A stretch of 64,000 nt of DNA from Pseudomonas paracarnis (GTDB lineage: Bacteria > Pseudomonadota > Gammaproteobacteria > Pseudomonadales > Pseudomonadaceae). Shown in pieces: positions 36,694-45,720 of the stretch. The translations under genes were made by a program, and so were the position numbers. The DNA lies in the NCBI RefSeq assembly GCF_904063055.1, contig NZ_CAJFCN010000014.1, forward strand, positions 62,001 to 126,000, read 5' to 3'. Every line of letters begins with the position of its first letter. The first letter of the stretch is position 1. Below the pieces are notes generated by a model. The model saw only the letters and a list, made by a program, of their open reading frames with translations. It had not been told where the DNA came from and searched no databases.

Positions 36694-37884
36694 ATGAGCC
36701 TTTCAGCCGCAACCCCACAAGCCAATTGGCAACCGGTCATCGCCCTTGCGCTGGCCGCGTTTGTGTTCAATACCACCGAATTCGTCCCCGTCGGGCTGCT
36801 CAGCGCCATCGGCGCCAGCTTTGACATGCCCGTCGCCAGCGTCGGCCTGATGCTCACCATTTATGCGTGGATCGTGTCGCTGACCTCGCTGCCGGTGATG
36901 CTACTGACCCGCAACGTCGAACGGCGCAAATTGTTGATTGTGCTGTTCGGTCTGTTTATCGCCAGCCATATCCTCTCCAGCGTCGCCACCAGCTTCGGCT
37001 TGCTGATGGTCAGTCGGGTCGGCATCGCCCTGGCCCATGCGTTGTTCTGGTCGATCACGGCTTCGCTGGCTGTACGCCTGGCGCCAGAGGGCAAGCAGGT
37101 GCAGGCCCTTGGCTTGCTGGCCACCGGCACATCCCTGGCGATGGTGTTGGGCATTCCCTTGGGCCGCCTGTTGGGCGAGGCCATGGGCTGGCGCACTACC
37201 TTCCTGGTGATCGCCGCGTTCGCCGCAGCCCTGGTGTTCTGGCTGGGGCGCACCTTGCCGCTGCTGCCCAGCCAGAACTCCGGCTCCCTGCGCAGTCTGC
37301 CGCTGCTGTTCAAGCGTCCTGCGCTGGTGGCGCTCTATGTGCTGACCGCAATGACCGTTACCGCGCAATTCACCGCCTACAGCTACATCGAACCCTTCGT
37401 CGAAGGCGTCGCCGGCCTGGGCGGCAGTGCCGTGACCCTGATCCTGCTGGTGTTCGGTGGTGCTGGCATCATCGGCTCGTTGTTGTTCAGCCTGGTGCAT
37501 CGCCTCAACCCCCACCTGTTCGTGATCGGCGCAGTGTCTATCCTCGCCGCGTGCCTGGCGCTGATGCTGCCGTTGAGCGGCGCCGAGTCTTACCTGGTGG
37601 GGCTGAGTATTTTCTGGGGCATGGCGATCATGGGCTTTGGCCTGGCCATGCAGTCCAAGGTGCTGGTGCTGGCACCGGACGCCACCGATGTGGCCATGGC
37701 GATGTTTTCCGGGATCTACAACATCGGCATCGGCGGTGGTGCGTTGATGGGCAGTTGGGTCGGCAGCCACTTCGGCTTCGCCTGGATCGGCGCGGCGGGC
37801 GGTTTGCTGGCGGGGTTGGCGTTGGTGGGGTATTGCCTGGCGATTCGGCGGTTTGGGCTGGGTGGTGCCCCGATGCCAAGCTGA
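36694..37884 (+). CDS. sotB: Sugar/arabinose efflux MFS transporter SotB-like
   Basis: 12-helix MFS exporter of 396 residues from ATG at 36694. SotB signatures are FVFNTTEFVPVGLLSAIG near the N-terminus, LTSLPVMLLTRNVERRKLL, GIALAHALFWSITASLAVRL and GTSLAMVLGIPLGRLLGE. E. coli SotB exports arabinose and IPTG; here the substrate is inferred. It is monocistronic, and a REPIN follows. Confidence 0.87.
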   Translation: MSLSAATPQANWQPVIALALAAFVFNTTEFVPVGLLSAIGASFDMPVASVGLMLTIYAWIVSLTSLPVMLLTRNVERRKLLIVLFGLFIASHILSSVATSFGLLMVSRVGIALAHALFWSITASLAVRLAPEGKQVQALGLLATGTSLAMVLGIPLGRLLGEAMGWRTTFLVIAAFAAALVFWLGRTLPLLPSQNSGSLRSLPLLFKRPALVALYVLTAMTVTAQFTAYSYIEPFVEGVAGLGGSAVTLILLVFGGAGIIGSLLFSLVHRLNPHLFVIGAVSILAACLALMLPLSGAESYLVGLSIFWGMAIMGFGLAMQSKVLVLAPDATDVAMAMFSGIYNIGIGGGALMGSWVGSHFGFAWIGAAGGLLAGLALVGYCLAIRRFGLGGAPMPS

Positions 37885-37918
37885 TCGCCCCGTATCCACC
37901 GGATAACTGCAGACTTAA

Positions 37919-38007
37919 TGTGGGAGCTGGCTTGCCTGCGATGGCGGTGTGTCAGCCACTGCATCTGTTGCTGCGCGACCGCTTTCGCAGGCAAGCCAGC
38001 TCCCACA
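37919..38007. repeat. REPIN
   Basis: TGTGGGAGCTGGCTTGCCTG and its complement ending CCAGCTCCCACA, 89 bases overall, between the convergent sotB and NDH-2-like genes. Confidence 0.92.
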
Positions 38008-38048
38008 TTTGATCTTCACTGCCTTGAGCAATGCGTTCGCTGACTTTC

Positions 38049-39248
38049 CTACGCCACCGGAATCAACGGATCCGCCGCCGCCAGTGCCACTGCTCTATCC
38101 GCCGCCGGTGGGTAGATCCACACGCTATTGATCTGCTGTTTGAGTTCCTTGGCTTCCTGGCCCACCAGCTTGAGCTGACGGTCCCAGCCTTCGGTGTACA
38201 CCGCGCCCCAAGCGCCGAGGTCGAGGCAGGTCACGTATTTGGGTTGGCTGTAGGCCATGGGGGCCACGCCGATCAGATCGGCGGCGACGTTGTTGCCGGC
38301 GTAGCGGCCCAGGGCGATGGCGTGCTGGCAGGACATGGCAGCGAAGTTGCCCAGCGCGTCTGTGGCGGCGTAGGCCACGTCGCCAGCGGCGAAGATGGCA
38401 GCCTGGCCCTTGACCTTGAGGTGGGCGTCCACGTGCAGGCGGCCCTGGGGATCGCGGGTGCCCTCAACCTGTTCGGTCAGCGGGTTGGCGCGAAAGCCGA
38501 TGGTCCAGATCACGGTGCTTGATTCAATCCGCTGCCCATCTGCCAGGGTCACGCCACCGGCATCCACCGAGGCGACCGAGGTGTTCAGTACCCATTCAAT
38601 CCCCAGCTCGCGGCTGGCTTCGATGATCGAGGGGCGTATGCCATCGCCCATCGACGCGGCAATCTGCGGCCCGCGGTCGACCACGATCACACGGATGTTG
38701 GCCGTCTCACCCAGTGCCGCACGCAGGCGCGCCGGCATTTCGGTGGCGGTCTCGATACCGGTAAAGCCGCCGCCGGCCACCACCACGGTATTGCGGGCCG
38801 GACTGTCGGGCAGATTTTTGAGGGCCTTGATATGGGCCTCAAGGCGCGCGGCGTCTTCGATCTGATCCACATCGAACACATGCGCAATGCCGTCCATGTT
38901 TGGGCGGTTCAAGCGGCTGCCGGCAGCCACTACCAGGCGGTCGTAGCTGAGGGTGGCCGGGATGCCGGCCGCGTTGCGGTAGGTCACTTGCTTATTAGTG
39001 GCGTCGATGCTGTCGGCGGCGCCTTGCACAAAGGTCACGCCCACAGCGTCGAACAGCGCATCAAGCGGGGCCAGCATGGTATGCACATCGGGCTCGTAGA
39101 ACCGCGGGCGGATACGCAGTTCTGCTTGGGGGGCGAGCAGGCTGATACGCACATCGTTGCGGTCGTGTTTATCCAATAGCCGAGCGGCGCTCAAGGCGCT
39201 CCACACGCCACCAAACCCAGCGCCGATGATCAGAATATGTTGTTTCAT
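38049..39248 (-). CDS. NAD(P)/FAD-dependent oxidoreductase, NDH-2-like
   Basis: 399 residues from ATG at 39248 (GGAG upstream). It is a two-dinucleotide-fold flavoprotein: FAD fold ILIIGAGFGGVWSALSAARLL, NADH fold VVVAGGGFTGIETATEMPARL and second FAD motif AIFAAGDVAYA. The layout matches type II NADH:quinone dehydrogenases, which pass electrons to quinone at the membrane, but it lacks an obvious C-terminal membrane anchor. The GlxA-type regulator gene lies 111 bases upstream on the same strand. Confidence 0.85.
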   Translation of the reverse strand: MKQHILIIGAGFGGVWSALSAARLLDKHDRNDVRISLLAPQAELRIRPRFYEPDVHTMLAPLDALFDAVGVTFVQGAADSIDATNKQVTYRNAAGIPATLSYDRLVVAAGSRLNRPNMDGIAHVFDVDQIEDAARLEAHIKALKNLPDSPARNTVVVAGGGFTGIETATEMPARLRAALGETANIRVIVVDRGPQIAASMGDGIRPSIIEASRELGIEWVLNTSVASVDAGGVTLADGQRIESSTVIWTIGFRANPLTEQVEGTRDPQGRLHVDAHLKVKGQAAIFAAGDVAYAATDALGNFAAMSCQHAIALGRYAGNNVAADLIGVAPMAYSQPKYVTCLDLGAWGAVYTEGWDRQLKLVGQEAKELKQQINSVWIYPPAADRAVALAAADPLIPVA

Positions 39249-39359
39249 GGGGTTGCTCCAGAGACCAGGTAAGCCGCAAGGCATTGCCGGATCACTGTAA
39301 AAGCAGCAGGGTCTGTCCGAAAGGACAGATAACCCTGGATGACTGCCAGGTCAGTCGGC

Positions 39360-40355
39360 CTAGCGGGAAAAACGCTCGCGGTAGTCGCGCGGTGAGATGG
39401 CCAGCTGGCGGTGGAAGGTGCAGCGCATGCGTTCTTCGTCGCCAAACCCGCACAGCCCGGCGATCTGCTCGATGCTGCGCTGTGAGTCTTCAAGCATGCG
39501 GCGCGCCGCTTCCATGCGAAACAGCTCAATGGCCTTGGCCGGGGTGCGACCGGTTTTTTGCTTATACACCCGGGCAAAATTGCGTGGGCTCATATGGCTC
39601 TGCGCGGCCAAGCGTTCGACGCTGAGGTCACTGTCGCGCAGGTTGTCGCTGATCCAGGCATGCAGCGCATCAAAGCCGGCGCTGTCGGCGGTTTGCGCTT
39701 GCAGCACCTGGCTGAACTGCGCCTGGCCACCGGGGCGCTTGAGGAACACCACCAGTTCGCGTGCCACTTGCAGCGCCACTTCGCGCCCGCAGTCGGCCTC
39801 CACCAGCGCGAGCGCCAGGTCGATCCCGGCACTGACGCCCGCCGAGGTCCACACCTGGCCCTGCTGCACGAAGATCGCGTCCACGTCCACCTCGATGCTC
39901 GGGAAGCGTTGCTTGAGCAGCTCGCACATGGCCCAATGCGTCGCCGCGCGGCGACCCTCCAGCAAGCCCGCCAACGCCAGCAAAAACGTGCCGCTGCACA
40001 CCGACGCGGTACGTCGCGCCTGACCGGAGGCGTTGCGCAGCCAGTCCACCAGCGCAGTATTGTCCAGCATGGCTTGCTCAATGGCGGGCGCGCCGGGTAC
40101 CACCAGGGTGTCGATGGTGGCTGGGTCCAACTGCGCTAAAGCCACAGTGTCGACGCTCAAGCCTTCGGCGGTTGGCATCAGCCCGCCCGCCAGGCTGGCA
40201 TTGTGCAGCACATAACCTTGCAAACCGCGTTCGGCCATGGCCTTGGTGGCGGCCCAGAACACCGTTTGCGCGCCGGTCAGGTCGAGCAAACCCATCTGCG
40301 GATACGTCAGGAACACCAAGGTGCGCGGTTGGGCCAATGGGGAGAGTAGGGTCAT
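39360..40355 (-). CDS. GlxA-family regulator (DJ-1/PfpI plus AraC)
   Basis: 331 residues. The N-terminal DJ-1/PfpI-like domain (about 10-190) has the nucleophile-elbow SVCSGTFLLALAGLL. The C-terminal AraC domain has LAAQSHMSPRNFARVYKQKTG and IEQIAGLCGFGDEERMRCTFHR. Members sense small metabolites such as arginine, carnitine or glycine betaine; this one is unassigned. The start overlaps the stop of a 31-codon frame. It is probably the regulator of the flavoprotein gene downstream. Confidence 0.9.
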   Translation of the reverse strand: MTLLSPLAQPRTLVFLTYPQMGLLDLTGAQTVFWAATKAMAERGLQGYVLHNASLAGGLMPTAEGLSVDTVALAQLDPATIDTLVVPGAPAIEQAMLDNTALVDWLRNASGQARRTASVCSGTFLLALAGLLEGRRAATHWAMCELLKQRFPSIEVDVDAIFVQQGQVWTSAGVSAGIDLALALVEADCGREVALQVARELVVFLKRPGGQAQFSQVLQAQTADSAGFDALHAWISDNLRDSDLSVERLAAQSHMSPRNFARVYKQKTGRTPAKAIELFRMEAARRMLEDSQRSIEQIAGLCGFGDEERMRCTFHRQLAISPRDYRERFSR

Positions 40356-40447
40356 ACGCTGGCCAGTTGCTCGATCTGGCTCAAGGTGCGCAACTTTGCA
40401 CCCATGCCCCTGGTAAATGGCTTGAGTTGTTCAACTTTGGACGTCAT
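40352..40447 (-). CDS. Possible 31-residue leader ORF overlapping the GlxA-type gene
   Basis: ATG at 40447 is preceded by GGAG at a nine-base spacing and encodes MTSKVEQLKPFTRGMGAKLR plus eleven residues, ending at a TGA that overlaps the ATG of the next gene (ATGA). Four-base overlap with a ribosome site suggests real, coupled translation, but the peptide is short and unlike anything I know. It could be chance. Confidence 0.4.
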   Translation of the reverse strand: MTSKVEQLKPFTRGMGAKLRTLSQIEQLASV

Positions 40448-40640
40448 GACAGTGGTCTCCGGTAAAGGGGCAGGGCGCTGTTTTACCATGCCCCCCAGAC
40501 AGTTTAAGCAGTCGCGCAGCGTTTGGTCTTGGTTGAATACTGTTTTGGCCAGGCCCTTCTGCAAGCGTCGGTCAGGATTCACCGTTCTGATCGCCTCTGT
40601 TTGTTACTATCGCCATCCCGTCAACCGGAGTCGCCGCCCT

Positions 40641-42194
40641 ATGCAACAACAGTGGGATGAAATGCACCGCACCCGCAAGCCCACGTTCGTCCTGTGTGGC
40701 GAGCCCCAGGGGGATGTGCTCAATCTCTATGTTCACGGTTACTCGGCGTTCTTCAACCGCCAGCAACTGGGCAACTTCAAGCAGCAGTTGGCGGGTATCG
40801 AAGGCTCGACCAACTTGATGCTGTTCTGGCCGGCGGGGCATTTTCTGGAAAACCTGTTTGCACCGTTCAAGGAGGTGCTCGCCTCGCTGCTCGGCGGTGG
40901 CGGCCTGGGCGCGGCGACGGTGGGCGTGGGCAAGGCTATTGCCTATTTTCTCGACCATTACAAAAGTGTCGAGGCACGGGTGGATGAAGTGGCCAAGACC
41001 TTGTTGCCCGAACTGGCCGGCTACCTGCACAACCAGGCGCTGCCGGTGCGGCGCATCAACCTGATCGGCCATTCCCTGGGCGCACGCATTCTGGTCAAGA
41101 GCCTGCTGGCCAGCCCCGAGATCGCTCGCGAATTGCCGTTGAATAACCTGTTGTTGATGGGCGGCGCGATCTGTACTTCGAGCCCGTGGGACGAAGTGTC
41201 GGCGCCGCTCAAGGGGCGGCTCATCAACTGCCATTCCAGCAAGGACTGGGCGCTGGCCATGAAGCCCGATACCGAGCGTTGCATCGGTCGCTATGCGATT
41301 GACGTGACGCCCGCGCTCAAGGCCAAGGTCACCAATGTGCACCTGGCCAGCTTCGATCATGCCGCCTATTGGCCGCAGTTGAAGACGGTGGTGCAGTACA
41401 CCGATTTGCTGCAGGAACGGCGCGGCATGATCCGTGTGGACTCGCGCAGCAGTGACGTGCGGTTTGCCGAAGCAGACGTGGACCTGTACCCGGCGTTGGT
41501 GCAAGCGCGGCCGGAGGAGCTGAAGTTTCTTGCCGAACTGATGGCGCAAAAGCGCAGTGCTGCGATTGATGCCAGTGTGCGTGAACCGTTGAAACTGGCC
41601 ATTGAATTGCAGCGCATGGGCGGTGATAGCTTTATGAACCTGGCCCGTGGCCATGGCGTGGGCTATCGCCAGATTGCCGAAGATGTGGCGCAACGCCTGG
41701 GCATCAAGTTCGACCAACCACTTGAGCATGTGGCGCTTGCCGAGATCGAAGGGCAGGTCGCAGAAACACTGGTCGAGCAGTACAAGGACAAACTCAGCCG
41801 CGCTGATCGTCAGGCGTTCGAGGCCGAGCTCAAGGCGGCGGCACAAAAAGAGCAGGGGCTGTTCAACCGGTTCGATCTGGGGCGTTCGGCCACCACCGCC
41901 CTGAGCGGCACGGCGTTGGCCGGGCTGACAGGGTTTATCCTGCGGCGCGGTGCGGCCACGGCGATTCCGGTAGTGGGCCAGGCGCTGGCTGCGGCGATGT
42001 TGCTGGTAAGCGGCGTTCGGGCGTTTTCCGGCCCGGCGTATTCGATCACCACCTTGGCGGTACTGGTGGTCGGCGTGATCCGCCAACGCATGGAGCGCGA
42101 GGCGCTCAACCAGGAACTGGAGCTGGTGGTGCAAGTGGTGGAAGCGTTTGACCTGCCGCGAGACACGGTGATGCGCACGGTCGCGTCCGACTGA
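40641..42194 (+). CDS. DUF726-type serine hydrolase fused to a YaaW-like C-terminal domain
   Basis: 517 residues from ATG at 40641 (GGAG upstream). The N-terminal 270 residues are an alpha/beta hydrolase: LYVHGYSAFF, the nucleophile elbow GHSLGAR with Ser145, a later Asp (NCHSSKDWAL) and a His (ASFDHAAYW), giving a plausible triad as in TMCO4/DUF726 proteins. From about 290 the sequence changes to RMGGDSFMNLARGHGVGYRQ, AEDVAQRLGI and a C-terminal hydrophobic region with GTALAGLTGFILRRGAA and FSGPAYSITTLAVLVVGV. This closely recalls E. coli YaaW (UPF0174). Two membrane-spanning segments near 440-500 may anchor it. Function unknown. Confidence 0.75.
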   Translation: MQQQWDEMHRTRKPTFVLCGEPQGDVLNLYVHGYSAFFNRQQLGNFKQQLAGIEGSTNLMLFWPAGHFLENLFAPFKEVLASLLGGGGLGAATVGVGKAIAYFLDHYKSVEARVDEVAKTLLPELAGYLHNQALPVRRINLIGHSLGARILVKSLLASPEIARELPLNNLLLMGGAICTSSPWDEVSAPLKGRLINCHSSKDWALAMKPDTERCIGRYAIDVTPALKAKVTNVHLASFDHAAYWPQLKTVVQYTDLLQERRGMIRVDSRSSDVRFAEADVDLYPALVQARPEELKFLAELMAQKRSAAIDASVREPLKLAIELQRMGGDSFMNLARGHGVGYRQIAEDVAQRLGIKFDQPLEHVALAEIEGQVAETLVEQYKDKLSRADRQAFEAELKAAAQKEQGLFNRFDLGRSATTALSGTALAGLTGFILRRGAATAIPVVGQALAAAMLLVSGVRAFSGPAYSITTLAVLVVGVIRQRMEREALNQELELVVQVVEAFDLPRDTVMRTVASD

Positions 42195-42236
42195 TAAGCT
42201 GCTGCCCAAGTCTTGTGTATTTGCCTGGAATACCGC

Positions 42237-43556
42237 GTGAAATTCAGCCTGCCGAAAATCGCCACCGCCCCGTTCTGCCCGCCGGAAGTGGCCGGCTCTG
42301 TCGCTGTTGATCCCAAGGCCTCGTTTTTTAAACGGGTGCTGATGTTCGCTGGCCCCGGCCTGTTGATCTCCATCGGCTACATGGACCCCGGCAACTGGGC
42401 AACGGCCATTGAGGCCGGTTCACGCTACGGCTATAGCCTGTTGTTTGTGGTGCTGCTGGCCAGCCTGGCGGGGATGGCGGTGCAATGCCTGTGTTCGCGG
42501 CTGGGCATCGCCACTGGCAAGGACCTGGCGCAACTGTGCCGTGAGCGCTACAGCCAGCGCTCTGCTCGTACCCAGTGGGTGTTGGCGGAAATCTCCATCA
42601 TCGCCACAGACCTTGCCGAAGTGCTCGGCTGCGCCCTGGCGTTTCACCTGTTGCTGGGCGTGTCGCTGACCACCGGCATTGTCATCACGGCATTCGACAC
42701 GCTGTTGATCCTGGCCCTGCAAAATCGCGGTTTTCGGCGCCTGGAAGCGATCATGCTAGCGCTGGTCGCCACCATCGGCGTGTGCTTTTTCATCGAACTG
42801 GTGCTGATCAAACCCTACTGGCCCGACGTGCTCAGCGGGTTCACCCCGTCACTGTCGGCCATCAGCGATGCGGCGCCGTTGTACCTGGCCATCGGCATCC
42901 TCGGCGCCACGGTCATGCCCCATAACCTCTACCTGCACACCTCTATCGTGCAGACCCGCCTGATCGGCAAGGACCTGGCGAGCAAGCAGGATGCAGTCAA
43001 GCTGGCGCGTATCGATACCATCGGCTCCCTGGCCTTGGCGCTGTTGGTCAACGCCGCGATCCTGGTGCTAGCCGCAGCGGCCTTCTACAAGACCGGCCAT
43101 ACCGATGTGGTGGAAATCCAGGACGCCTATCACCTGCTCGACCCCTTGGTCGGCGGTGCTTTCGCCAGCGTCCTGTTCGGTATCGCCTTGCTGGCTTCGG
43201 GCCAGAGTTCGACCTTTACCGGCACCATCGCCGGGCAAGTGATTATGGAGGGTTACCTCAACCTGCGCATACCCTGCTGGCAGCGCCGCCTGATTACCCG
43301 TGGGCTGGCGCTGATCCCGGCGTTTCTCGGGGTATGGCTGATGGGTGACGATGCTATCGGCAAGCTGTTGATTCTCAGCCAGGTGGTACTGAGCCTGCAA
43401 TTGCCCTTTGCGTTGTACCCGTTGATCCGCATGACCGGCGACAAGCAATTGATGGGGCCGTTCGTCAACCGGTTGCCCACGCGGCTGCTGGCGTGGTTTC
43501 TGTTCGCGGTGATCAGTGGGGCGAATGCGTGGTTGATCGGGCAGTGGTTGTTCTGA
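42237..43556 (+). CDS. mntH: NRAMP-family divalent metal:proton symporter MntH
   Basis: Inner-membrane manganese importer of about 439 residues. Eleven or so helices carry the metal site DPGNWATAIEAG in helix 1 and MPHNLYLHTSI in helix 6, the NRAMP signatures. The most likely start is GTG at 42237 (VKFSLPKIATAPFCPPEV); an earlier TTG at 42213 is possible. No MntR box was seen in the 42-base upstream gap, so it may be expressed from upstream of the hydrolase gene. Confidence 0.93.
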   Translation: MKFSLPKIATAPFCPPEVAGSVAVDPKASFFKRVLMFAGPGLLISIGYMDPGNWATAIEAGSRYGYSLLFVVLLASLAGMAVQCLCSRLGIATGKDLAQLCRERYSQRSARTQWVLAEISIIATDLAEVLGCALAFHLLLGVSLTTGIVITAFDTLLILALQNRGFRRLEAIMLALVATIGVCFFIELVLIKPYWPDVLSGFTPSLSAISDAAPLYLAIGILGATVMPHNLYLHTSIVQTRLIGKDLASKQDAVKLARIDTIGSLALALLVNAAILVLAAAAFYKTGHTDVVEIQDAYHLLDPLVGGAFASVLFGIALLASGQSSTFTGTIAGQVIMEGYLNLRIPCWQRRLITRGLALIPAFLGVWLMGDDAIGKLLILSQVVLSLQLPFALYPLIRMTGDKQLMGPFVNRLPTRLLAWFLFAVISGANAWLIGQWLF

Positions 43557-43631
43557 GCCAGGGTTGAGTCATGTGCTCTTTTTCTCAACCCGGCCTTCGA
43601 ACAGTTTGCGCTCCGTCAGGGGCGGTCACAC

Positions 43632-44567
43632 TCACCGATCCCAATACGGCACCGTCCCAAAACACTCCACGAAATAGTCGATCACCGTGCGCACCTTCAG
43701 CGACAGCCTGCGGCTGCCCGGCCACAACGCAGCGATCTGTTGGGGCTCCAGGGTTGTCGCGACCTCGTACTCACTCAGCACCGCCTGCAAGGTACCGGCG
43801 CGCAGGCTTTCGCCAATCAGCCAGGACGGAAACACCACCAGGCCCAGGCCTTGTTCGGCGGCGTGGGTGAGGGTGTCGGCGTGGTTGCCGGTGATGGGGC
43901 CGCTGACGCTGTAGGCAGTCCAGTCGCCTTGGCCGCGGCGGAAGAACCAGCGCTGCTGACCGGTGATGCCTTTGTAGGCCAGGCAATGGTGGTGGGCCAG
44001 TTCGTCAGGGTGGCGCGGCGTGCCATGTTGGGCCAGGTAAGCAGGGCTGGCCGCGATGCGAAAGCGTTGCGGCGCGAAGATGCGCGCCTGCATGCCCGAG
44101 TCATTGAGCACGCCGATACGAAACAGCAGGTCGGTGCCATCTTGCAGCGGGTCGACGAAGGTGTCGGTTTGCTGGATATCCAGCTGCAACTTCGGGTAGC
44201 GCCGGCACAGCGCTCCCAGCCAGGGTGCAAGGTGGCGCTGGCCGAACACCATGGGCGCGTTGATGCGCACCAGGCCGCTGGGCTCGCTGTCTTGCTCCTG
44301 CAGGGCCTGGTTCGCCGTCTCCAACTGCTCCAGTAGCAAGCGTGCGTGGCGGCCCAGCAGGCGGCCGGCTTCGGTGGGGCTGACGGCACGCGTATGGCGG
44401 TAGAGCAATTGCTGGCCGACGGCCTGTTCCATCAGTTGAATCTGCCGCGAAATGGAGGAGGGCGCCAGGCTTTCGCGGCGGGCCACTTCGGAAAAGCTGC
44501 CTTGGTCCAGCACGGCCACAAACAGGCGTAGCGCCTTGAAACTCAGTTCATTCAAGCCCTGCATCAT
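43632..44567 (-). CDS. LysR-family transcriptional regulator
   Basis: 311 residues. The N-terminal helix-turn-helix is LRLFVAVLDQGSFSEVARRE and SSISRQIQLMEQAVG. The C-terminal effector domain has INAPMVFGQRHLAPWLGAL and the usual LQLDIQQTDTFVDPLQDGTD. It is divergent from the paired YdcZ-type genes with a 116-base gap and probably regulates them. Confidence 0.92.
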   Translation of the reverse strand: MMQGLNELSFKALRLFVAVLDQGSFSEVARRESLAPSSISRQIQLMEQAVGQQLLYRHTRAVSPTEAGRLLGRHARLLLEQLETANQALQEQDSEPSGLVRINAPMVFGQRHLAPWLGALCRRYPKLQLDIQQTDTFVDPLQDGTDLLFRIGVLNDSGMQARIFAPQRFRIAASPAYLAQHGTPRHPDELAHHHCLAYKGITGQQRWFFRRGQGDWTAYSVSGPITGNHADTLTHAAEQGLGLVVFPSWLIGESLRAGTLQAVLSEYEVATTLEPQQIAALWPGSRRLSLKVRTVIDYFVECFGTVPYWDR

Positions 44568-44683
44568 CTCTCCAGGCTGTGCGTTTTACGCAAAGGTGTT
44601 ATCCGCATACTCCCATTTATCGCACAGCGCGGCCACCGGATAATGCGCGCCATGTTTTTCCTTTTTTGATACACGGGTGATGT

Positions 44684-45172
44684 ATGCAGGCACGTTCTAC
44701 CGAAGGCCTGGCGCAGGCCAGGCCGAGCAACAACCTTTTACGGCTGCTGCTGTTGCCGTTGGTGATTCTGGCGGGCATGGGCCTGTCGGTGGAGGCCGGG
44801 TTGCTCGGGCCATTGGGCGCGCAGGTCGGGCATTTGTGGGCGACGTTGAGCATCTTTGGCGTTGGCACGGCGATTCTGTTTTTACTGCTGCTGTTCAGCG
44901 GCCCGCAAAAGGGCCCGGCATTCACGCAGCTGCCGCGCTGGCAGTTGATCGGCGGGTTTCTGGGGCCGATGTATGTAGTGGTGTTGACCCTGGCTACACC
45001 GCACATCGGCATCGCGATGACCATGATCGCGATTCTCTCGGGCCAGGTGGGCAAGAGTGTGTTGATCGACCACTTCGGCTGGTTCGGCACCGCGCGCAAA
45101 CGGGTCAATGGCGAGCGCTGGATCGCGTTGGCGTTGATTGTGGCGGCACTGGTTCTGATTGCACGAGGCTAA
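44684..45172 (+). CDS. YdcZ/DUF606 family membrane protein (first of a pair)
   Basis: 162 residues, five hydrophobic helices, beginning after a soluble 20-residue leader (LLLLPLVILAGMGLSVEAGLLG). It contains QVGKSVLIDHFGWFG, the DUF606 signature. These are half-size relatives of the drug/metabolite transporters. A second, similar gene follows four bases later, so the two likely form a heterodimer. Substrate unknown. Confidence 0.85.
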   Translation: MQARSTEGLAQARPSNNLLRLLLLPLVILAGMGLSVEAGLLGPLGAQVGHLWATLSIFGVGTAILFLLLLFSGPQKGPAFTQLPRWQLIGGFLGPMYVVVLTLATPHIGIAMTMIAILSGQVGKSVLIDHFGWFGTARKRVNGERWIALALIVAALVLIARG

Positions 45173-45176
45173 GGCG

Positions 45177-45632
45177 ATGAATCTATTTATGTTGTTGGTG
45201 ATGGTGATTGCGGCGGGGGCGGTGCTGAGTGTGCAGGCCGCTATCAATGGGCGTCTGGGCCAGACTGTGGGAGTGTTGCGCAGCAGTCTGTTGACTTTCG
45301 CGGTGGGCGCGCTGACCACGACGTTGTTGATATTTTTCTTCGAGCCGGCCCAGGCCGTCAGCCTGCTGGAGGTGCCAAAGTGGCAATTGACCGGTGCCCT
45401 GTTTGGCGTGGTGTACATGATGGTGATGGTCGGCGCGGTGCCGGTGGTCGGTACGGCCGTCGCCACGGTGGCCGTGATTGTCGGGCAACTGGGCATGGGC
45501 ATGTTGATCGACAACTTTGGCTGGCTGGGCAACCCGGCGATCGAGCTGTCGGGCAGTCGTATCCTCGCGATGCTGTTGCTCGCCCTGGCGTTGGTGTTCA
45601 TGTACCGCAGTAATAGCCGCCGGGCCGACTGA
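45177..45632 (+). CDS. YdcZ/DUF606 family membrane protein (second of a pair)
   Basis: 151 residues from ATG at 45177. Five helices, with LSVQAAINGRLGQTVGVLRS, PVVGTAVATVAVIVGQLGMG and MLIDNFGWLGNPAIELSG, the same family as the preceding gene and shorter at the N-terminus. Tandem half-size DMT proteins act together in small-multidrug-like or sugar export, so a paired transporter is the best reading. Confidence 0.85.
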   Translation: MNLFMLLVMVIAAGAVLSVQAAINGRLGQTVGVLRSSLLTFAVGALTTTLLIFFFEPAQAVSLLEVPKWQLTGALFGVVYMMVMVGAVPVVGTAVATVAVIVGQLGMGMLIDNFGWLGNPAIELSGSRILAMLLLALALVFMYRSNSRRAD

Positions 45633-45720
45633 CGGCGCTGAACCATGCTTGCTTGCCCAGGGTCACTGCTTAAGGTGCGGCGCTCGCCGCATCGGACGAC
45701 CATGAACAAGGAGTCTGACC

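Noticed and set aside
40572..42209. Long open frame on the minus strand opposite the hydrolase gene
   Set aside because: Its codon pattern is that of a GC-rich mirror of the plus-strand gene, it has no recognisable motif, and the plus frame has clear hydrolase motifs.
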